NCBI RefSeq assembly: GCF_001425945.1
Contig: NZ_LMEB01000005.1
Coordinates: 366,001 to 430,000, forward strand
DNA length: 64,000 nt
Direction of reading: 5' to 3'
DNA from: Brevundimonas sp. Root1279
GTDB lineage: Bacteria > Pseudomonadota > Alphaproteobacteria > Caulobacterales > Caulobacteraceae
Shown here: positions 1 to 9,875 of the stretch, piece after piece
How positions within the stretch are numbered: the first letter of the stretch is position 1
How the letters are laid out: each line of letters begins with the position of its first letter
Notes under the pieces: generated by a model
Seen by the model: the letters and a program-made list of their open reading frames with translations, nothing else
Database searches by the model: none
What the model was told of the DNA's origin: nothing
Program-made: the position numbers and the translations under genes

Positions 1-2027
1 GGGAAGGGCGCGGCGCGGGCGGTCTTCACCGTCTCCTCGGCGGCGCGGAAGGCCTCGGTGGCCGCCTTCAGGGCCGCCTGGGCGCTCTCCAGCGCCGGCT
101 TGCCCTCGTCGATCTCGGCTTCCAGCTCGGACAGGCGGGTGCGCTGGGCCAGCCGCACGGCGGCGGGACGGGGGGCCTCGGCGCGCTGGACGAAGCCGTC
201 CCAGCGCCACAGGTCGCCCTCTTTGGTGACCAGTCGAGCCCCGACCGGCAGGCCCTTGGCCAGACCCTCGATCTCGCCGCGCGCCGCCACGCCGCACAGG
301 GCCAGGCGCGCCTTGAGCTGGTCCGGGGCCGAGACATGGGCCGCTAGCGGCTCGACGCCCTTGGGCCAGGTCGGGGAGGGCGCTTCCGCCCCGGCCCAGT
401 GCGCCGCCGCGCGGGCGTCCAGCGCCGCATCCAGGTCGTCGCCCAGGGCCGCAGCCAGCGCCGCTTCGTAGCCCTTGTCGGCCTGCACCTTGTCCAGCGC
501 CGGCGGATGCTCGCGCTTGCCCTGCACCAGCAGCTGGGCCAGGCCGCGCGCCTCGGTCTGCAGTCGGCCGAGGCGATCTTCGGCCGCCCGCGCCGCCTGA
601 CGGGCCTCCTGCTCAGTCCGGGCCTTGTCGCCCCGGTCGGCCTCAGCCGTTTCGACGGCGGCGCGGGCGGCGGCCAGCTGGGTCTGAGCGGCTTCCAGCG
701 CCGCCTTGGCGGCCTCGATCTCGGGCGTCTCCAGCGGCCCCAGCGCCTCGCGCTCGCGCTGGGCCTGGGCCAGCTGGGCCTTGGCGCGGTCGACGCGCGC
801 TTCGGCGTCGCGCTTGCGGGCGTTTTCGGCGGAGACCCGGGCCTCGACCGCGGCCACTGCGCCGGCGACGCGTTCGACCTCGGCGTCGGCGGCCTTGCGG
901 GCGCTCTCGGCGGCGGTCAGGGCGGCTTCCAGCTCAGGGCCGCGCGAGGGGGCGGCGGCGATCTCGGCGCTGACCTGTTCGAAGGCCTCGGTCAGCCGGG
1001 CCAGCTCGCTCTCGGCGTCGCCGGCCATATTGGTCTCGCGCTCGATGTCGGCGGCGATGCGCTGGCCCTCGGCCTTCAGCCGGTCGACTTCGGCCCGGGC
1101 GGCCTGTTCGGCCATGTCGAGGCGGTCGCGCTCCAGGCTGGCGCGGTGCAGCAGGGCGCCGGCGACGGCGTCCTCCTCGCGGGCGGGCTTGAGCGCCTCC
1201 TGGGCGTTCAGCGAGGCGGTCTGGGCCCGGCCCGAGGCGGTCGCCGCCTCGACCACCGCCCGGTCGGCCGCGGCCAGTTCGGACGCCGCCGTCTCGGCCG
1301 CCAGCTTGGCGTCGTTCCAGCGCACGAACAGCAGGGCGGCCTGCAGGGCGCGAATCTCGGCCGAGATCTTCTTGTACTTCTCCGCCTGCCGCGCCTCGCG
1401 CTTCAGCCGGCCCAGCGCCGTCTCCAGCTCGCGGCCGATGTCGTCGAGGCGCTCGAGGTTGGACTCGGCCGCCTTCAGCCGCAGTTCGGCCTCGTGGCGG
1501 CGGGTGTGCAGACCGGCCACGCCGCCCGCCTCTTCGAGGATGCGGCGGCGGTTCTGCGGCTTGGCGGCGATCAGCTCGCTGATCTGGCCCTGTCGCACCA
1601 GGGCCGGGGAGTTGGCCCCGGTCGAGGCGTCAGCGAACAGCAGTTGGACGTCGCGGGCGCGGACTTCCTTGCCGTTGATCCGGTAGGTCGAGCCCTGGCC
1701 GCGGTCGATGCGGCGGCTGACCTCGATGATGGCGCTGTCGGTGAAGGGCTGGGGCGCCCGGCGCTGGGCGTTGTCGATGGTCAGCTGGACTTCGGCGTGG
1801 CTGCGCGGCGGGCGGTTGGCGGCGCCGGCGAAGATGACGTCGTCCATGCCCTGGCCGCGCATGGCCTTGGCCGAGTTGGCGCCCATGACCCAGCGCAGGC
1901 TCTCCAGAACGTTCGACTTGCCGCATCCGTTGGGCCCGACGATGCCCGTCAGGCCCGGCTCGATATGCACTTCGGCCGGGTCGACGAAGGACTTGAAGCC
2001 CACGAGCCGGAGGCGCTGGAACTGCAT
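1..2027 (-). CDS. smc: Chromosome segregation protein SMC, N-terminal part (gene runs off the left edge)
   Basis: SMC is the ATPase that, with ScpA and ScpB, compacts and segregates the chromosome. About 675 N-terminal codons are present; full-length SMC proteins are usually near 1,150 residues, so the C-terminal coiled coil and head lie outside the window. The start ATG is followed by a conserved head sequence with a Walker A loop, GPNGCGKS at residues 31-38. A long Ala/Glu/Arg-rich coiled coil follows from about residue 170 to 490, and from about residue 500 the sequence looks like the beginning of the hinge. The gene begins 12 bp after the stop of the upstream DsbA-like gene on the same strand, so cotranscription is likely. 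The order DsbA-like genes followed by smc is common in alphaproteobacteria. Confidence 0.95.
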   Translation of the reverse strand, partial: MQFQRLRLVGFKSFVDPAEVHIEPGLTGIVGPNGCGKSNVLESLRWVMGANSAKAMRGQGMDDVIFAGAANRPPRSHAEVQLTIDNAQRRAPQPFTDSAIIEVSRRIDRGQGSTYRINGKEVRARDVQLLFADASTGANSPALVRQGQISELIAAKPQNRRRILEEAGGVAGLHTRRHEAELRLKAAESNLERLDDIGRELETALGRLKREARQAEKYKKISAEIRALQAALLFVRWNDAKLAAETAASELAAADRAVVEAATASGRAQTASLNAQEALKPAREEDAVAGALLHRASLERDRLDMAEQAARAEVDRLKAEGQRIAADIERETNMAGDAESELARLTEAFEQVSAEIAAAPSRGPELEAALTAAESARKAADAEVERVAGAVAAVEARVSAENARKRDAEARVDRAKAQLAQAQREREALGPLETPEIEAAKAALEAAQTQLAAARAAVETAEADRGDKARTEQEARQAARAAEDRLGRLQTEARGLAQLLVQGKREHPPALDKVQADKGYEAALAAALGDDLDAALDARAAAHWAGAEAPSPTWPKGVEPLAAHVSAPDQLKARLALCGVAARGEIEGLAKGLPVGARLVTKEGDLWRWDGFVQRAEAPRPAAVRLAQRTRLSELEAEIDEGKPALESAQAALKAATEAFRAAEETVKTARAAPF

Positions 2028-2039
2028 CCCGCTAGCGGA

Positions 2040-2675
2040 TCACCGGCCCGCCAGCAGGGGCTGGATCAGCGGCTCGAAGGCGGCCACGTCGCGGGCCCCC
2101 ATGGCTTCCACATCGACCTTCTCGCCGTTGATCAGGAACGACGGCGTGCTGTTGATCCCGTCGGCGACGGACTGGCCGGCGCGGGCTTCGATCTCGGCGA
2201 ACCCTGCCGCATCGGACATGCAGGCGTTCATCTGCTCGAGCGTCAGCCCGCCGGCCTCACCTGCGGAACGCAGCCAGGCGACCGCCGCCGGACGCGCGCC
2301 GCCGGCGTCCCGGATCGCCTGTTGGCCCTTGAACAGGGCGTCCAGCGCCGCGTCGTAGTTGTCTTCGGGAACGCAGCGCGCCATCACGGCCCCGGCCGCC
2401 GCCAGCTGGGCCGGCGGCGTCGGGAGGTCGCGGAAGGCGACCCGCACCTGGCCGGAGTCCACGTATTTGGCGCGGAAGGCCGGGAACTCATTGGTGTGCC
2501 AATCGGCGCAGTGGCTGCAGGTGGCGGACAGGTAGACGGTCAGGGTGACGGGCGCCGTGGGCGAGCCCAGGGTCCGGTCGCCCTCACGTACGGGGGCGAC
2601 CGTCTGCGCCTGGGCGAGGACCGGAAGGGCCATCGCCGCCATCAAAGGCAGAATGAAACGCGACGCCCGCCCCAC
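2040..2675 (-). CDS. DsbA-like thiol:disulfide oxidoreductase, exported
   Basis: This is a 211-residue thioredoxin-fold protein of the DsbA/thioredoxin_4 family, expected to act on disulfides in the periplasm. It has an N-terminal signal peptide ending near residue 23 (alanine-rich, LAQAQ), a redox motif CSHC at residues 53-56, and a cis-proline segment (STPSFLING) near the C terminus. I chose a GTG start at 2675 because it lies 7 bp after the stop of the preceding DsbA-like gene, has an AAGGG stretch upstream and gives a clean signal peptide; a longer reading frame would overlap the neighbour. It is about 40 percent similar by eye to that neighbour, so the pair looks like a tandem duplication. 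Its substrate is unknown. Confidence 0.88.
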   Translation of the reverse strand: MGRASRFILPLMAAMALPVLAQAQTVAPVREGDRTLGSPTAPVTLTVYLSATCSHCADWHTNEFPAFRAKYVDSGQVRVAFRDLPTPPAQLAAAGAVMARCVPEDNYDAALDALFKGQQAIRDAGGARPAAVAWLRSAGEAGGLTLEQMNACMSDAAGFAEIEARAGQSVADGINSTPSFLINGEKVDVEAMGARDVAAFEPLIQPLLAGR

Positions 2676-2682
2676 GTCGGTC

Positions 2683-3327
2683 TCAGCCCTTGGCCAGTTC
2701 GGCGTCGATGACCTTCGACAGGTCGTCGATGCTGGCGCCTTCACCGCCCGGGGTGATGACCTGGGTCCCGTTGACGAAGAAGGCCGGCGTGGTGCTGACG
2801 CCGGCGTCGACCGCCTGCTTGGAGCGCTTGTCGGCGGCCTTCAGGGCGGCCTCGTCGGTGATGCACTGCTGCACCTGCTGCTGGTTCAGGCCGACGGCGT
2901 TGCCGACGCGGAACAGGGTGGCGCGCGGGTTGGTGACGAATTCGCGCTGGTCGGCCATCAGCTCGTGGATGACCTGGAAATACTTGGCTTCGTCGCCGGC
3001 GCAGCGGGCCAGCAGGAAGCCGGCGACGGCGGTCGGCGCCGGCGGGGTCGGCAGTTCGCGGAAGACGTAGCGGACTTTGTTGGTGTCGACGTACTTGGTC
3101 TTGAAAGCGGGCCAGGTCTCTTCCTGCCAGGCGGCGCAGTGCGGGCAGGTGACCGAGGCGTACTCGACGACGGTGACCTTGGCGCCGTCGGCGGCCCCCA
3201 GGGCCATGTCGCCTTCCGCCGGACCGCCCTTGCTGCCGCAGCCGGCCAGGGTGGCCATGGCGGCCAGGGCGGCGGCCGTGATGGCGGCGCGGCGGCTCAT
3301 CGCAGCGTAACGGTTCGTGGCGCTCAT
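2683..3327 (-). CDS. DsbA-like oxidoreductase, predicted lipoprotein
   Basis: This 214-residue protein is a second DsbA/thioredoxin_4 family member. The N terminus is a lipoprotein signal with lipobox LAGC, the lipidated cysteine being Cys30, so it is probably membrane-anchored on the periplasmic side. The redox motif is CPHC at residues 61-64 and the cis-proline loop reads TTPAFFVNG. The start at 3327 is supported by GAGGAAG five bases upstream. It lies 7 bp before the paralogous DsbA-like gene and upstream of smc, in one leftward transcription unit. The two paralogs differ in anchoring (lipid versus soluble) and in the dipeptide between the redox cysteines (PH versus SH), which suggests different redox potentials or clients; that is inference. 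Confidence 0.9.
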   Translation of the reverse strand: MSATNRYAAMSRRAAITAAALAAMATLAGCGSKGGPAEGDMALGAADGAKVTVVEYASVTCPHCAAWQEETWPAFKTKYVDTNKVRYVFRELPTPPAPTAVAGFLLARCAGDEAKYFQVIHELMADQREFVTNPRATLFRVGNAVGLNQQQVQQCITDEAALKAADKRSKQAVDAGVSTTPAFFVNGTQVITPGGEGASIDDLSKVIDAELAKG

Positions 3328-3421
3328 GGCGTCTTCCTCTGCACGGGGTCTGGAAGCATCGCGCGATTCCCCCGGAAATGCGCGCACATGGGTTTTCGAG
3401 AACAGAAGCGGCGAAGTTTTG

Positions 3422-3988
3422 TCAACGGCCCGAACGGTCGCGCCCCTTCTCGGGGTCGCTGAGCACCGCGCGGCCGAGCTGCTCCAGCGAGGCTTTCAGC
3501 GACTCCGGCGCCTCGGCCAGAGTCGCCTTCAGCTCGGCCTCGGCGGCCGCGGCCAGGGGCGGCGGCTTGGGACGGGAGCGGGCCTGGGCGGGCAGGCCGA
3601 CGGGCGGCTTCACGGGGCCCTGGGCGATACGCAGCTTCTCCACGCTGCCGGGCCCCAGGAACAGGTTCACGCGCTGGATGATGTCCTCGGACTGGTGCTG
3701 CACCAGCAGGGCCGCGGGGCCCGCCACGCGCAGCTCCAGCACGCCGCCCGCGCCGCCGCGACCCTTGCTCAGCTTCTGCGGCCGGGTGACGCGGGCCAGC
3801 CGGTCGCCGACGATCTCGGCCCAGCGCGGCTCCAGCGCCGAGGCGCCGCGTCCGAATTTGGCGTCCAGCTCCTTGATCAGCCCCTGCAAGGCCCGCCCGG
3901 CCCTGGGCGCGGGCCGCGGCGCCGGGCGCGTGCGGCGGCGCGACAGGATCTCCTGGACCTCGGCGTCGGTGGGCAGGGTGCGGCGCAT
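3422..3988 (-). CDS. DUF721 / DciA-like protein
   Basis: This 188-residue protein carries a DUF721 (DciA) domain at about residues 35-125, with the typical pattern of a conserved Trp-Ala-Glu-Ile-Val-Gly segment and a later beta-strand core. DciA proteins are predicted loaders or operators of the replicative helicase DnaB in bacteria that lack DnaC or DnaI. The C-terminal third is proline/alanine-rich and looks disordered. The start at 3988 is the first ATG before the conserved region; upstream is GGTGGA immediately next to it, so the exact start is less certain. It is divergent from mutY, 91 bp away, and points toward the dsbA-smc genes, a usual alphaproteobacterial arrangement. Confidence 0.75.
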   Translation of the reverse strand: MRRTLPTDAEVQEILSRRRTRPAPRPAPRAGRALQGLIKELDAKFGRGASALEPRWAEIVGDRLARVTRPQKLSKGRGGAGGVLELRVAGPAALLVQHQSEDIIQRVNLFLGPGSVEKLRIAQGPVKPPVGLPAQARSRPKPPPLAAAAEAELKATLAEAPESLKASLEQLGRAVLSDPEKGRDRSGR

Positions 3989-4079
3989 TCCACCGTCATA
4001 GCCGTCCGGCCCGGGCTTGTCGCGCGGACCACTGGCGGCGCAGGGGACAAGGCCGGGGACTAACGCTAGGGAGGAGGGG

Positions 4080-5099
4080 ATGAACGTCCCCGCGCTCCGC
4101 GCCGCCCTGCTGGCCTGGTACGACGCCCACGGCCGCACCCTGGCCTGGCGCAAACGGCCCGGCGAGGGCCGGCCCGACCCCTACCGGGTGTGGCTCTCCG
4201 AGGTGATGCTGCAGCAGACAACCACGCCGCACGCGACGCCCTATTTCGAGGCTTTCACCCGCCGCTGGCCCACCGTTTCGGACCTGGCGGCGGCCGCGGA
4301 CGCCGAGGTCATGGCCGCCTGGGCGGGGCTCGGCTACTACGCCCGCGCCCGCAACCTGCTGGCCTGCGCCCGGGCGGTCGCCTCTGAACACGGCGGCGTC
4401 TTCCCGGATACGGAGGCGGCCCTGCTGGCCCTGCCGGGAGTCGGCGCCTATACGGCCGCGGCGGTGGCGGCCATCGCCTTTGAGCGCGCCGCCAATGTCG
4501 TGGACGGCAATGTCGAGCGGGTCACGGCCCGGCTGTTCGCCGTCGAGACGCCGGTTCCCGCCGCCCGACCCGAACTGCGTCGCCTGGCGGGTTCGCTCGT
4601 CGCCGACGACCGGCCCGGCGACTGGGCCCAAGCGCTCATGGACCTGGGGGCTACCGTATGCCGTCCGGGCAAGCCTGCGTGCGACCGCTGCCCGCTGACC
4701 GCCTGGTGCGAGGGGTACCGCTCAGGCGCGCCCGAGCGTTTTCCGGTCAAGGCTCCGAAGGCGGAGCGTCCGCACCGCGCCGGCGCGGCCTGGGTGCTGA
4801 GAGACGCGGCGGGACGGGTGGCTCTGGTTCAGCGCCCCGCCAAGGGCCTGCTCGGCGGCATGCTGGGCCTGCCGACGTCGGAGTGGGGCGCGACGCCCGC
4901 CCCGCCGGTCCCGCCGGTCGAGGCCGACTGGCGCGAGGCGGGCGCGGTTGAGCACGTCTTCACCCACTTTTCCCTGACGCTGTTGGTGCGGGCGGCGGAG
5001 GGCGAAGGCGACTTCCTGTGGATCCCCGCCGAGGAGGCGCTGACCGCCCTGCCGACGGTGTTCCGCAAGGCGCTGGAGCGCGGTCTGGCCTCGCTCTAG
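4080..5099 (+). CDS. mutY: A/G-specific adenine glycosylase MutY
   Basis: MutY removes adenine mispaired with 8-oxoguanine in base-excision repair. The 339-residue protein shows the catalytic Glu region (SEVMLQQTT), a helix-hairpin-helix (LPGVGAYTA) followed by the catalytic-site Asp in VVDGNVERV, and an iron-sulfur cluster motif C-x6-C-x2-C-x5-C around residues 198-214. The C-terminal part from about residue 235 is the NUDIX-like 8-oxoG recognition domain. The ATG at 4080 has a GGAGGGG ribosome site. The length is normal for the family. The stop overlaps the stop of the convergent glucosidase gene on the palindrome CTAG. Confidence 0.95.
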   Translation: MNVPALRAALLAWYDAHGRTLAWRKRPGEGRPDPYRVWLSEVMLQQTTTPHATPYFEAFTRRWPTVSDLAAAADAEVMAAWAGLGYYARARNLLACARAVASEHGGVFPDTEAALLALPGVGAYTAAAVAAIAFERAANVVDGNVERVTARLFAVETPVPAARPELRRLAGSLVADDRPGDWAQALMDLGATVCRPGKPACDRCPLTAWCEGYRSGAPERFPVKAPKAERPHRAGAAWVLRDAAGRVALVQRPAKGLLGGMLGLPTSEWGATPAPPVPPVEADWREAGAVEHVFTHFSLTLLVRAAEGEGDFLWIPAEEALTALPTVFRKALERGLASL

Positions 5100-7288
5100 G
5101 TGTTCGGCGCCCGCGTCGACGGGCGATAGCGGGCGGAGCCCCAGGTCATGGTGCGCACCGAGACATTCCCCTGGCGGCGGTGCGGGACGACCACTGTATG
5201 CCGCCCCGCCTGCTCGAAGCTGATGTCGACCAGGCCGTCCCCGACCTGCAGATTGGTGATGCTCAGCCGATCGATGCCCATCGGCAGCATCGGATCGTCG
5301 ATCTCGACCAGCGAGCGTGACGCATCGATGGTCAGGCCGAGCGCGCCCTGCAGCATGTGGAAGACCGATCCCGCCGCCCAGGCCTGGGGCAGGCAGGCGA
5401 CCGGATAGGCGATCGGCGGCTCGCCGGTCGTCTTTTCGAAGCCGCAGAACAGTTCGGGCAGGCGCATGTGGAAATGGGTGGCGGCGGCGTAGACCTCGCC
5501 CAGCAGCAGGGCTACGGCGCGGCGCTCGCCGTAGCGGGCCATGCCCACGGCCGCCATGGCGGTATCGTGCGGCCAGACCGAACCGTCGTGATAGCTCATC
5601 GGGTTGAAGCGCGCCTGGCCGGTGGCCAGGGTGCGCACGCCCCAGCCCGAGCGGAACTCCGCCGACAGCATCCGGCGCGTCACGATCCGAGCGCGCTCAG
5701 GGGTCGGCAAGCCGGTGAACAGCAGGTGGCCGGCGTTGGATGCGATCGAGCGGCAGGGCCGGCCGTCGCCGTCCAGGGCGATGGCGTAGAACTGCTCGTC
5801 CTCCATCCAGAACCGCTCCTCGACCCGCGTCCGCATGGTTTCGGCCCGGTCCGCCCATTCCTCCGTCCGCTCGTCACCGAGCACCCGGCCCAGGTCGGCC
5901 ATCGCCTGCCAAGCGGCGAAGGCGTAGCCCTGCACCTCCAGCACCGCGACCGGGCCTTTCGGGAAATGGCCATCGGCGTGGAAAATGGAGTCCTCGGAAT
6001 CCTTCCAGCACTGGTTCGACAGGCCGGTGTCCGCCCCGCGCTGGTAGCTGATCATGCCGTCGCCGCGGATGTCGCCGTAGTCGCGCATCCAGCCGACCGC
6101 GGCGATCAGGTTCGGCCACAGCCTCTCGATCAGCTCGAAGTCGCCCGTCCGCCGGGCGTAGGCCCCTGCCAGGGCCACGAACAGGCAGGTGGTGTCGACG
6201 CCGCCGTAGTAGAGGCCGAACGGCACCTCGCCCAGGGCGGACATCTCGCCGCGCCGGGTCTCGTGCATGATCTTGCCGGGGGCCGAGTCCTGGAAGGCCG
6301 AGACCTCGGTGGCCTGGCGCATGGCCAGATAGGTCAGCACCCCCTTGGCCAGGCTGGGATCGAGCCACAGCATCTGCCAGGCGGTGATGATCCCGTCGCG
6401 CCCGAACGGCGTCGAGAACCAGGGAATGCCAGCATAGGGGTAGGGGCCGGTCGGCAGGTCGGTGGTCAGCAGGGCGACGTCGGCCCGGCTCTGGTCCAGC
6501 CAGTCGTTGAAGCGCGGGCTGCGCGGGCCGCGGACCGACGCCCCTCGCCGCCGGCGGCTGCGCATCGACACGCGGGCCTGCAGGGCGTGCAGGCGGAAGC
6601 GCGCTTCGTCCGGTGGCTCGCACGACTGCCCGCCGCACTCGATGTAGAGGTCGCAGCGCCGGCCCTTGGGCAGGCTGAACATGAATTCCGCCCGCGAAGC
6701 CGTTAGCCGCGCGGGAGGCTCCGAGAAGGCCAGGCAACTCATCCGGTCGACGCCGTCGAGGCCATGATAGCGGAAGGTCACCCGTCGCCCGTCCAGCACC
6801 GGCGGCTCCTGGGTCCCGTGCTTCAACCGCGGCGTGCCCCGGACCTGGAAGATGTCGACGAAGTCGGCCCCGAAATCGAAGGCCAGGGGCAGCAGCACGT
6901 CCTCGATGCCGTGGTTGGCGATGCGGACACGCTCGAACATCCGCCGGTCCCAGACGAAGCGCCGCCGCTCGATATGCAGCACGCCCGCCGGCGCCGACCG
7001 TCCGCCCATCGGCGGCAGGGGCCGGTTGGTGGTGTGGCTGATGAAGAAGACGTTGTCCTGGCTGACGCCCGAACTCAGTTTGGACGGCCGCGCCTGGCCG
7101 GCGGTCATGATGAAGCGCGACAGCAACCGGGTGTCATGGTCGAACAGGCCGTCCGCGCCGCCCTTCATGTCGCCCCAGCTGTCGGCGACCAGGAAGGTGT
7201 CGGCGTCCTTGAGCGCCATCAGCTGTTCGAGCCCGCCGACTTCCTGCGACTCGGCGGCGGTGACCTGAACGGTATAGGCGTCGTCCAT
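5096..7288 (-). CDS. Amylo-alpha-1,6-glucosidase-type glycogen debranching enzyme
   Basis: This 730-residue protein belongs to the amylo-alpha-1,6-glucosidase / GDE family, with an N-terminal beta-rich domain (about residues 25-220) and a C-terminal (alpha/alpha)6 catalytic domain (about 270-690). Family landmarks are visible: TPFGRDGIITAWQ, YGGVDTTCLF and NQCWKDSEDSIFH, which contain candidate catalytic acids. It is expected to hydrolyse alpha-1,6 branch glucosides or related glucosides in the cytoplasm; no signal peptide is seen. It is transcribed leftward 129 bp downstream of a GT4 glycosyltransferase, a pairing that suggests storage-glucan or compatible-solute metabolism. The exact substrate cannot be read from the sequence. 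Confidence 0.85.
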   Translation of the reverse strand: MDDAYTVQVTAAESQEVGGLEQLMALKDADTFLVADSWGDMKGGADGLFDHDTRLLSRFIMTAGQARPSKLSSGVSQDNVFFISHTTNRPLPPMGGRSAPAGVLHIERRRFVWDRRMFERVRIANHGIEDVLLPLAFDFGADFVDIFQVRGTPRLKHGTQEPPVLDGRRVTFRYHGLDGVDRMSCLAFSEPPARLTASRAEFMFSLPKGRRCDLYIECGGQSCEPPDEARFRLHALQARVSMRSRRRRGASVRGPRSPRFNDWLDQSRADVALLTTDLPTGPYPYAGIPWFSTPFGRDGIITAWQMLWLDPSLAKGVLTYLAMRQATEVSAFQDSAPGKIMHETRRGEMSALGEVPFGLYYGGVDTTCLFVALAGAYARRTGDFELIERLWPNLIAAVGWMRDYGDIRGDGMISYQRGADTGLSNQCWKDSEDSIFHADGHFPKGPVAVLEVQGYAFAAWQAMADLGRVLGDERTEEWADRAETMRTRVEERFWMEDEQFYAIALDGDGRPCRSIASNAGHLLFTGLPTPERARIVTRRMLSAEFRSGWGVRTLATGQARFNPMSYHDGSVWPHDTAMAAVGMARYGERRAVALLLGEVYAAATHFHMRLPELFCGFEKTTGEPPIAYPVACLPQAWAAGSVFHMLQGALGLTIDASRSLVEIDDPMLPMGIDRLSITNLQVGDGLVDISFEQAGRHTVVVPHRRQGNVSVRTMTWGSARYRPSTRAPNT

Positions 7289-7417
7289 GCGGAACCTCGG
7301 ATCGGTTTACGACCAGGGCCTCCGGAACCTCGCACTCGAATGCGGCCGTTGAAGGCCCCTCGGTACCGAAACAGACGAAGCCGCCGGAGGTTCAGCCCCT
7401 AGGGCGGGGGCCGGATG

Positions 7418-8530
7418 TCAGCCGTTGGCGGCGAAGGTCTTGCCTTCCCAGGGGCGCAGCGGCGTCACCACGTCCTCCAGCGGAGCCTCGGCGAACGGGC
7501 GGCGGGCCAGCAGGTCGCCGTAAACGTCGAGATAGCGCCGGGCCATGGCCGTGGCCGAGAAGCGCAGGTCGAACCGGGCGCGGATGGCCTCGCGGTCCAG
7601 CAAATGCGCTCGCGACGCGGCGGCGATCGCCTGCTCAAGATTGTCGACCAGGAAGCCGGTCGCGCCGTCCTCGATAACCTCCGGCGTCGAGCCCGAGCGG
7701 AAGGCCACCACCGGCGTGCCGCAGGCCATAGCCTCAATCATCACCAGGCCGAAGGGCTCCGGCCAATCGATCGGGAACAGCAGGGCCTCGGCCCCGCCGA
7801 GGAAGGCCGACTTCTGGTGGTCGCCGATCTCGCCGATGAACTCGACGTTGGGATTGGCGTCCACGAGCGGCTTGATGACCGTCTCCCAGTAGGCCTTGTC
7901 CTGAGCATCCACCTTGGCCGCCATTTTCAGCGGCTTGCCCAGCTTGGCGGCGATCTCGATGGCCCGGTCGGGTCGCTTCTCCGGCGAGATGCGGCCGAGG
8001 AAGGCGAGGTAGCCCTCGGACTTCGGCGAGAAGCGGAACTGATCGGCCGGCATGCCGTGGTGCACCGTGGCCTGCCAGTTGGCGAAGGGCAGGGGCCGCC
8101 GTTGGTCGTCCGAAATCGACACCAGACCGAACTCGGCCCAGCGCTCGTAGACGCCGGGCAGGTCCTTCAGGTCCAGCCGCCCGTGCAGGGTGGTGACCGT
8201 CTTGTCCGCGTGGCGGCTGAAGAAGGGGAAGTGAAGCATGTCGGTGTGGAAATGGATCACGTCGAACTGGTCGACCCGCTCCAGCACCTCGCACAGCATG
8301 GCCATATGGGCCGCCAGATCTGACTTCAGCGGCGCCGGATCCAGCCGGATCGCCTGATCCCGCACCGGGATCAGCCGCGCCCGCGTCTCAGCGTCGGCGG
8401 AGGCGAACAGGGTCACCTCATGTCCGAGGTCGACCAGGGCGTCGGTCAGGTGCGCCACGACGCGCTCAGTCCCTCCGTAGAGCTTGGGCGGGACGGCTTC
8501 ATACAACGGCGTGACCTGGGCGATCTTCAT
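7418..8530 (-). CDS. Glycosyltransferase family 4 protein
   Basis: This 370-residue protein is a GT-B fold glycosyltransferase of family 4. It begins with MKIAQVTPLYEAVPP and a GGTERVV donor/acceptor loop, has an FLGRISPEK segment opening the C-terminal Rossmann domain, and carries the E-x7-E signature within PEPFGLVMIEAMACGTPVV, which binds the nucleotide-sugar donor. It lies upstream of the debranching-type glucosidase on the same strand, so a glucan-related role is likely, but cell-envelope glycosylation is possible. The region in front of its start holds a perfect 12-bp inverted repeat (8613-8642), a candidate operator. Confidence 0.88.
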   Translation of the reverse strand: MKIAQVTPLYEAVPPKLYGGTERVVAHLTDALVDLGHEVTLFASADAETRARLIPVRDQAIRLDPAPLKSDLAAHMAMLCEVLERVDQFDVIHFHTDMLHFPFFSRHADKTVTTLHGRLDLKDLPGVYERWAEFGLVSISDDQRRPLPFANWQATVHHGMPADQFRFSPKSEGYLAFLGRISPEKRPDRAIEIAAKLGKPLKMAAKVDAQDKAYWETVIKPLVDANPNVEFIGEIGDHQKSAFLGGAEALLFPIDWPEPFGLVMIEAMACGTPVVAFRSGSTPEVIEDGATGFLVDNLEQAIAAASRAHLLDREAIRARFDLRFSATAMARRYLDVYGDLLARRPFAEAPLEDVVTPLRPWEGKTFAANG

Positions 8531-8612
8531 GGCAAGCAGCCTCCCGACGCGGACTCGGCGACGGATCAGCTAACCATCTCGCAGTTGCGAAGTTCCGGGA
8601 ACGGCGATCTTT

Positions 8613-8642
8613 TTCTCTGTAAACTTAGCCGTTTACAGAGAA
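8613..8642. promoter_or_regulatory. Perfect 12-bp inverted repeat, candidate operator upstream of the GT4 gene
   Basis: The arms TTCTCTGTAAAC (8613-8624) and GTTTACAGAGAA (8631-8642) are exact reverse complements separated by six bases. The core TGTAAA...TTTACA resembles half-sites bound by LacI-family sugar regulators, but here the halves are separated. It lies 83-112 bp upstream of the GT4 start and about 80 bp beyond the ccrM stop. A ccrM terminator is less likely: in the ccrM direction the stem is followed by adenines, not thymines. Function is inference. Confidence 0.5.
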
Positions 8643-8724
8643 TTACAGCGCTGGCGGTCCGTTCGGACTTTCAGGCAGGAGCGGGCGGCAACCGATTGAA
8701 CCGCCGCCCCTATCGCACCCGTCG

Positions 8725-9819
<1,095 letters not shown>

Positions 9820-9840
9820 TCAGCTTGAAGGGGGATTGGT

Positions 9841-9845
9841 GAATC
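9841..9845. promoter_or_regulatory. GANTC methylation site in the ccrM upstream region
   Basis: GAATC lies 37 bp before the ccrM start, in the 71-bp gap to the next gene. In Caulobacter, GANTC sites in the ccrM leader make the promoter sensitive to its own methylation state. Only one site is visible here. Presence is seen; regulation is inferred. Confidence 0.45.
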
Positions 9846-9875
9846 ATCACGGTTAAGTTCGGGTAACCAAACCGC

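Noticed and set aside
399..2711. A 770-codon plus-strand open frame opposite smc and the first DsbA-like gene
   Set aside because: It is a composition artefact of GC-rich antisense sequence; the minus strand encodes recognisable SMC and DsbA-like proteins in the same place.
5357..6706. A 449-codon plus-strand frame opposite the debranching enzyme
   Set aside because: The minus-strand enzyme has family motifs throughout; the plus frame is a shadow.
8592..8602. Short palindrome GTTCC-G-GGAAC near the GT4 promoter
   Set aside because: Five-base arms are expected by chance in GC-rich DNA and nothing supports function.
9853..9867. Full CtrA site before ccrM
   Set aside because: The spacer is six bases, not seven, and the second half is GTAAC, so it is not called as a CtrA box.
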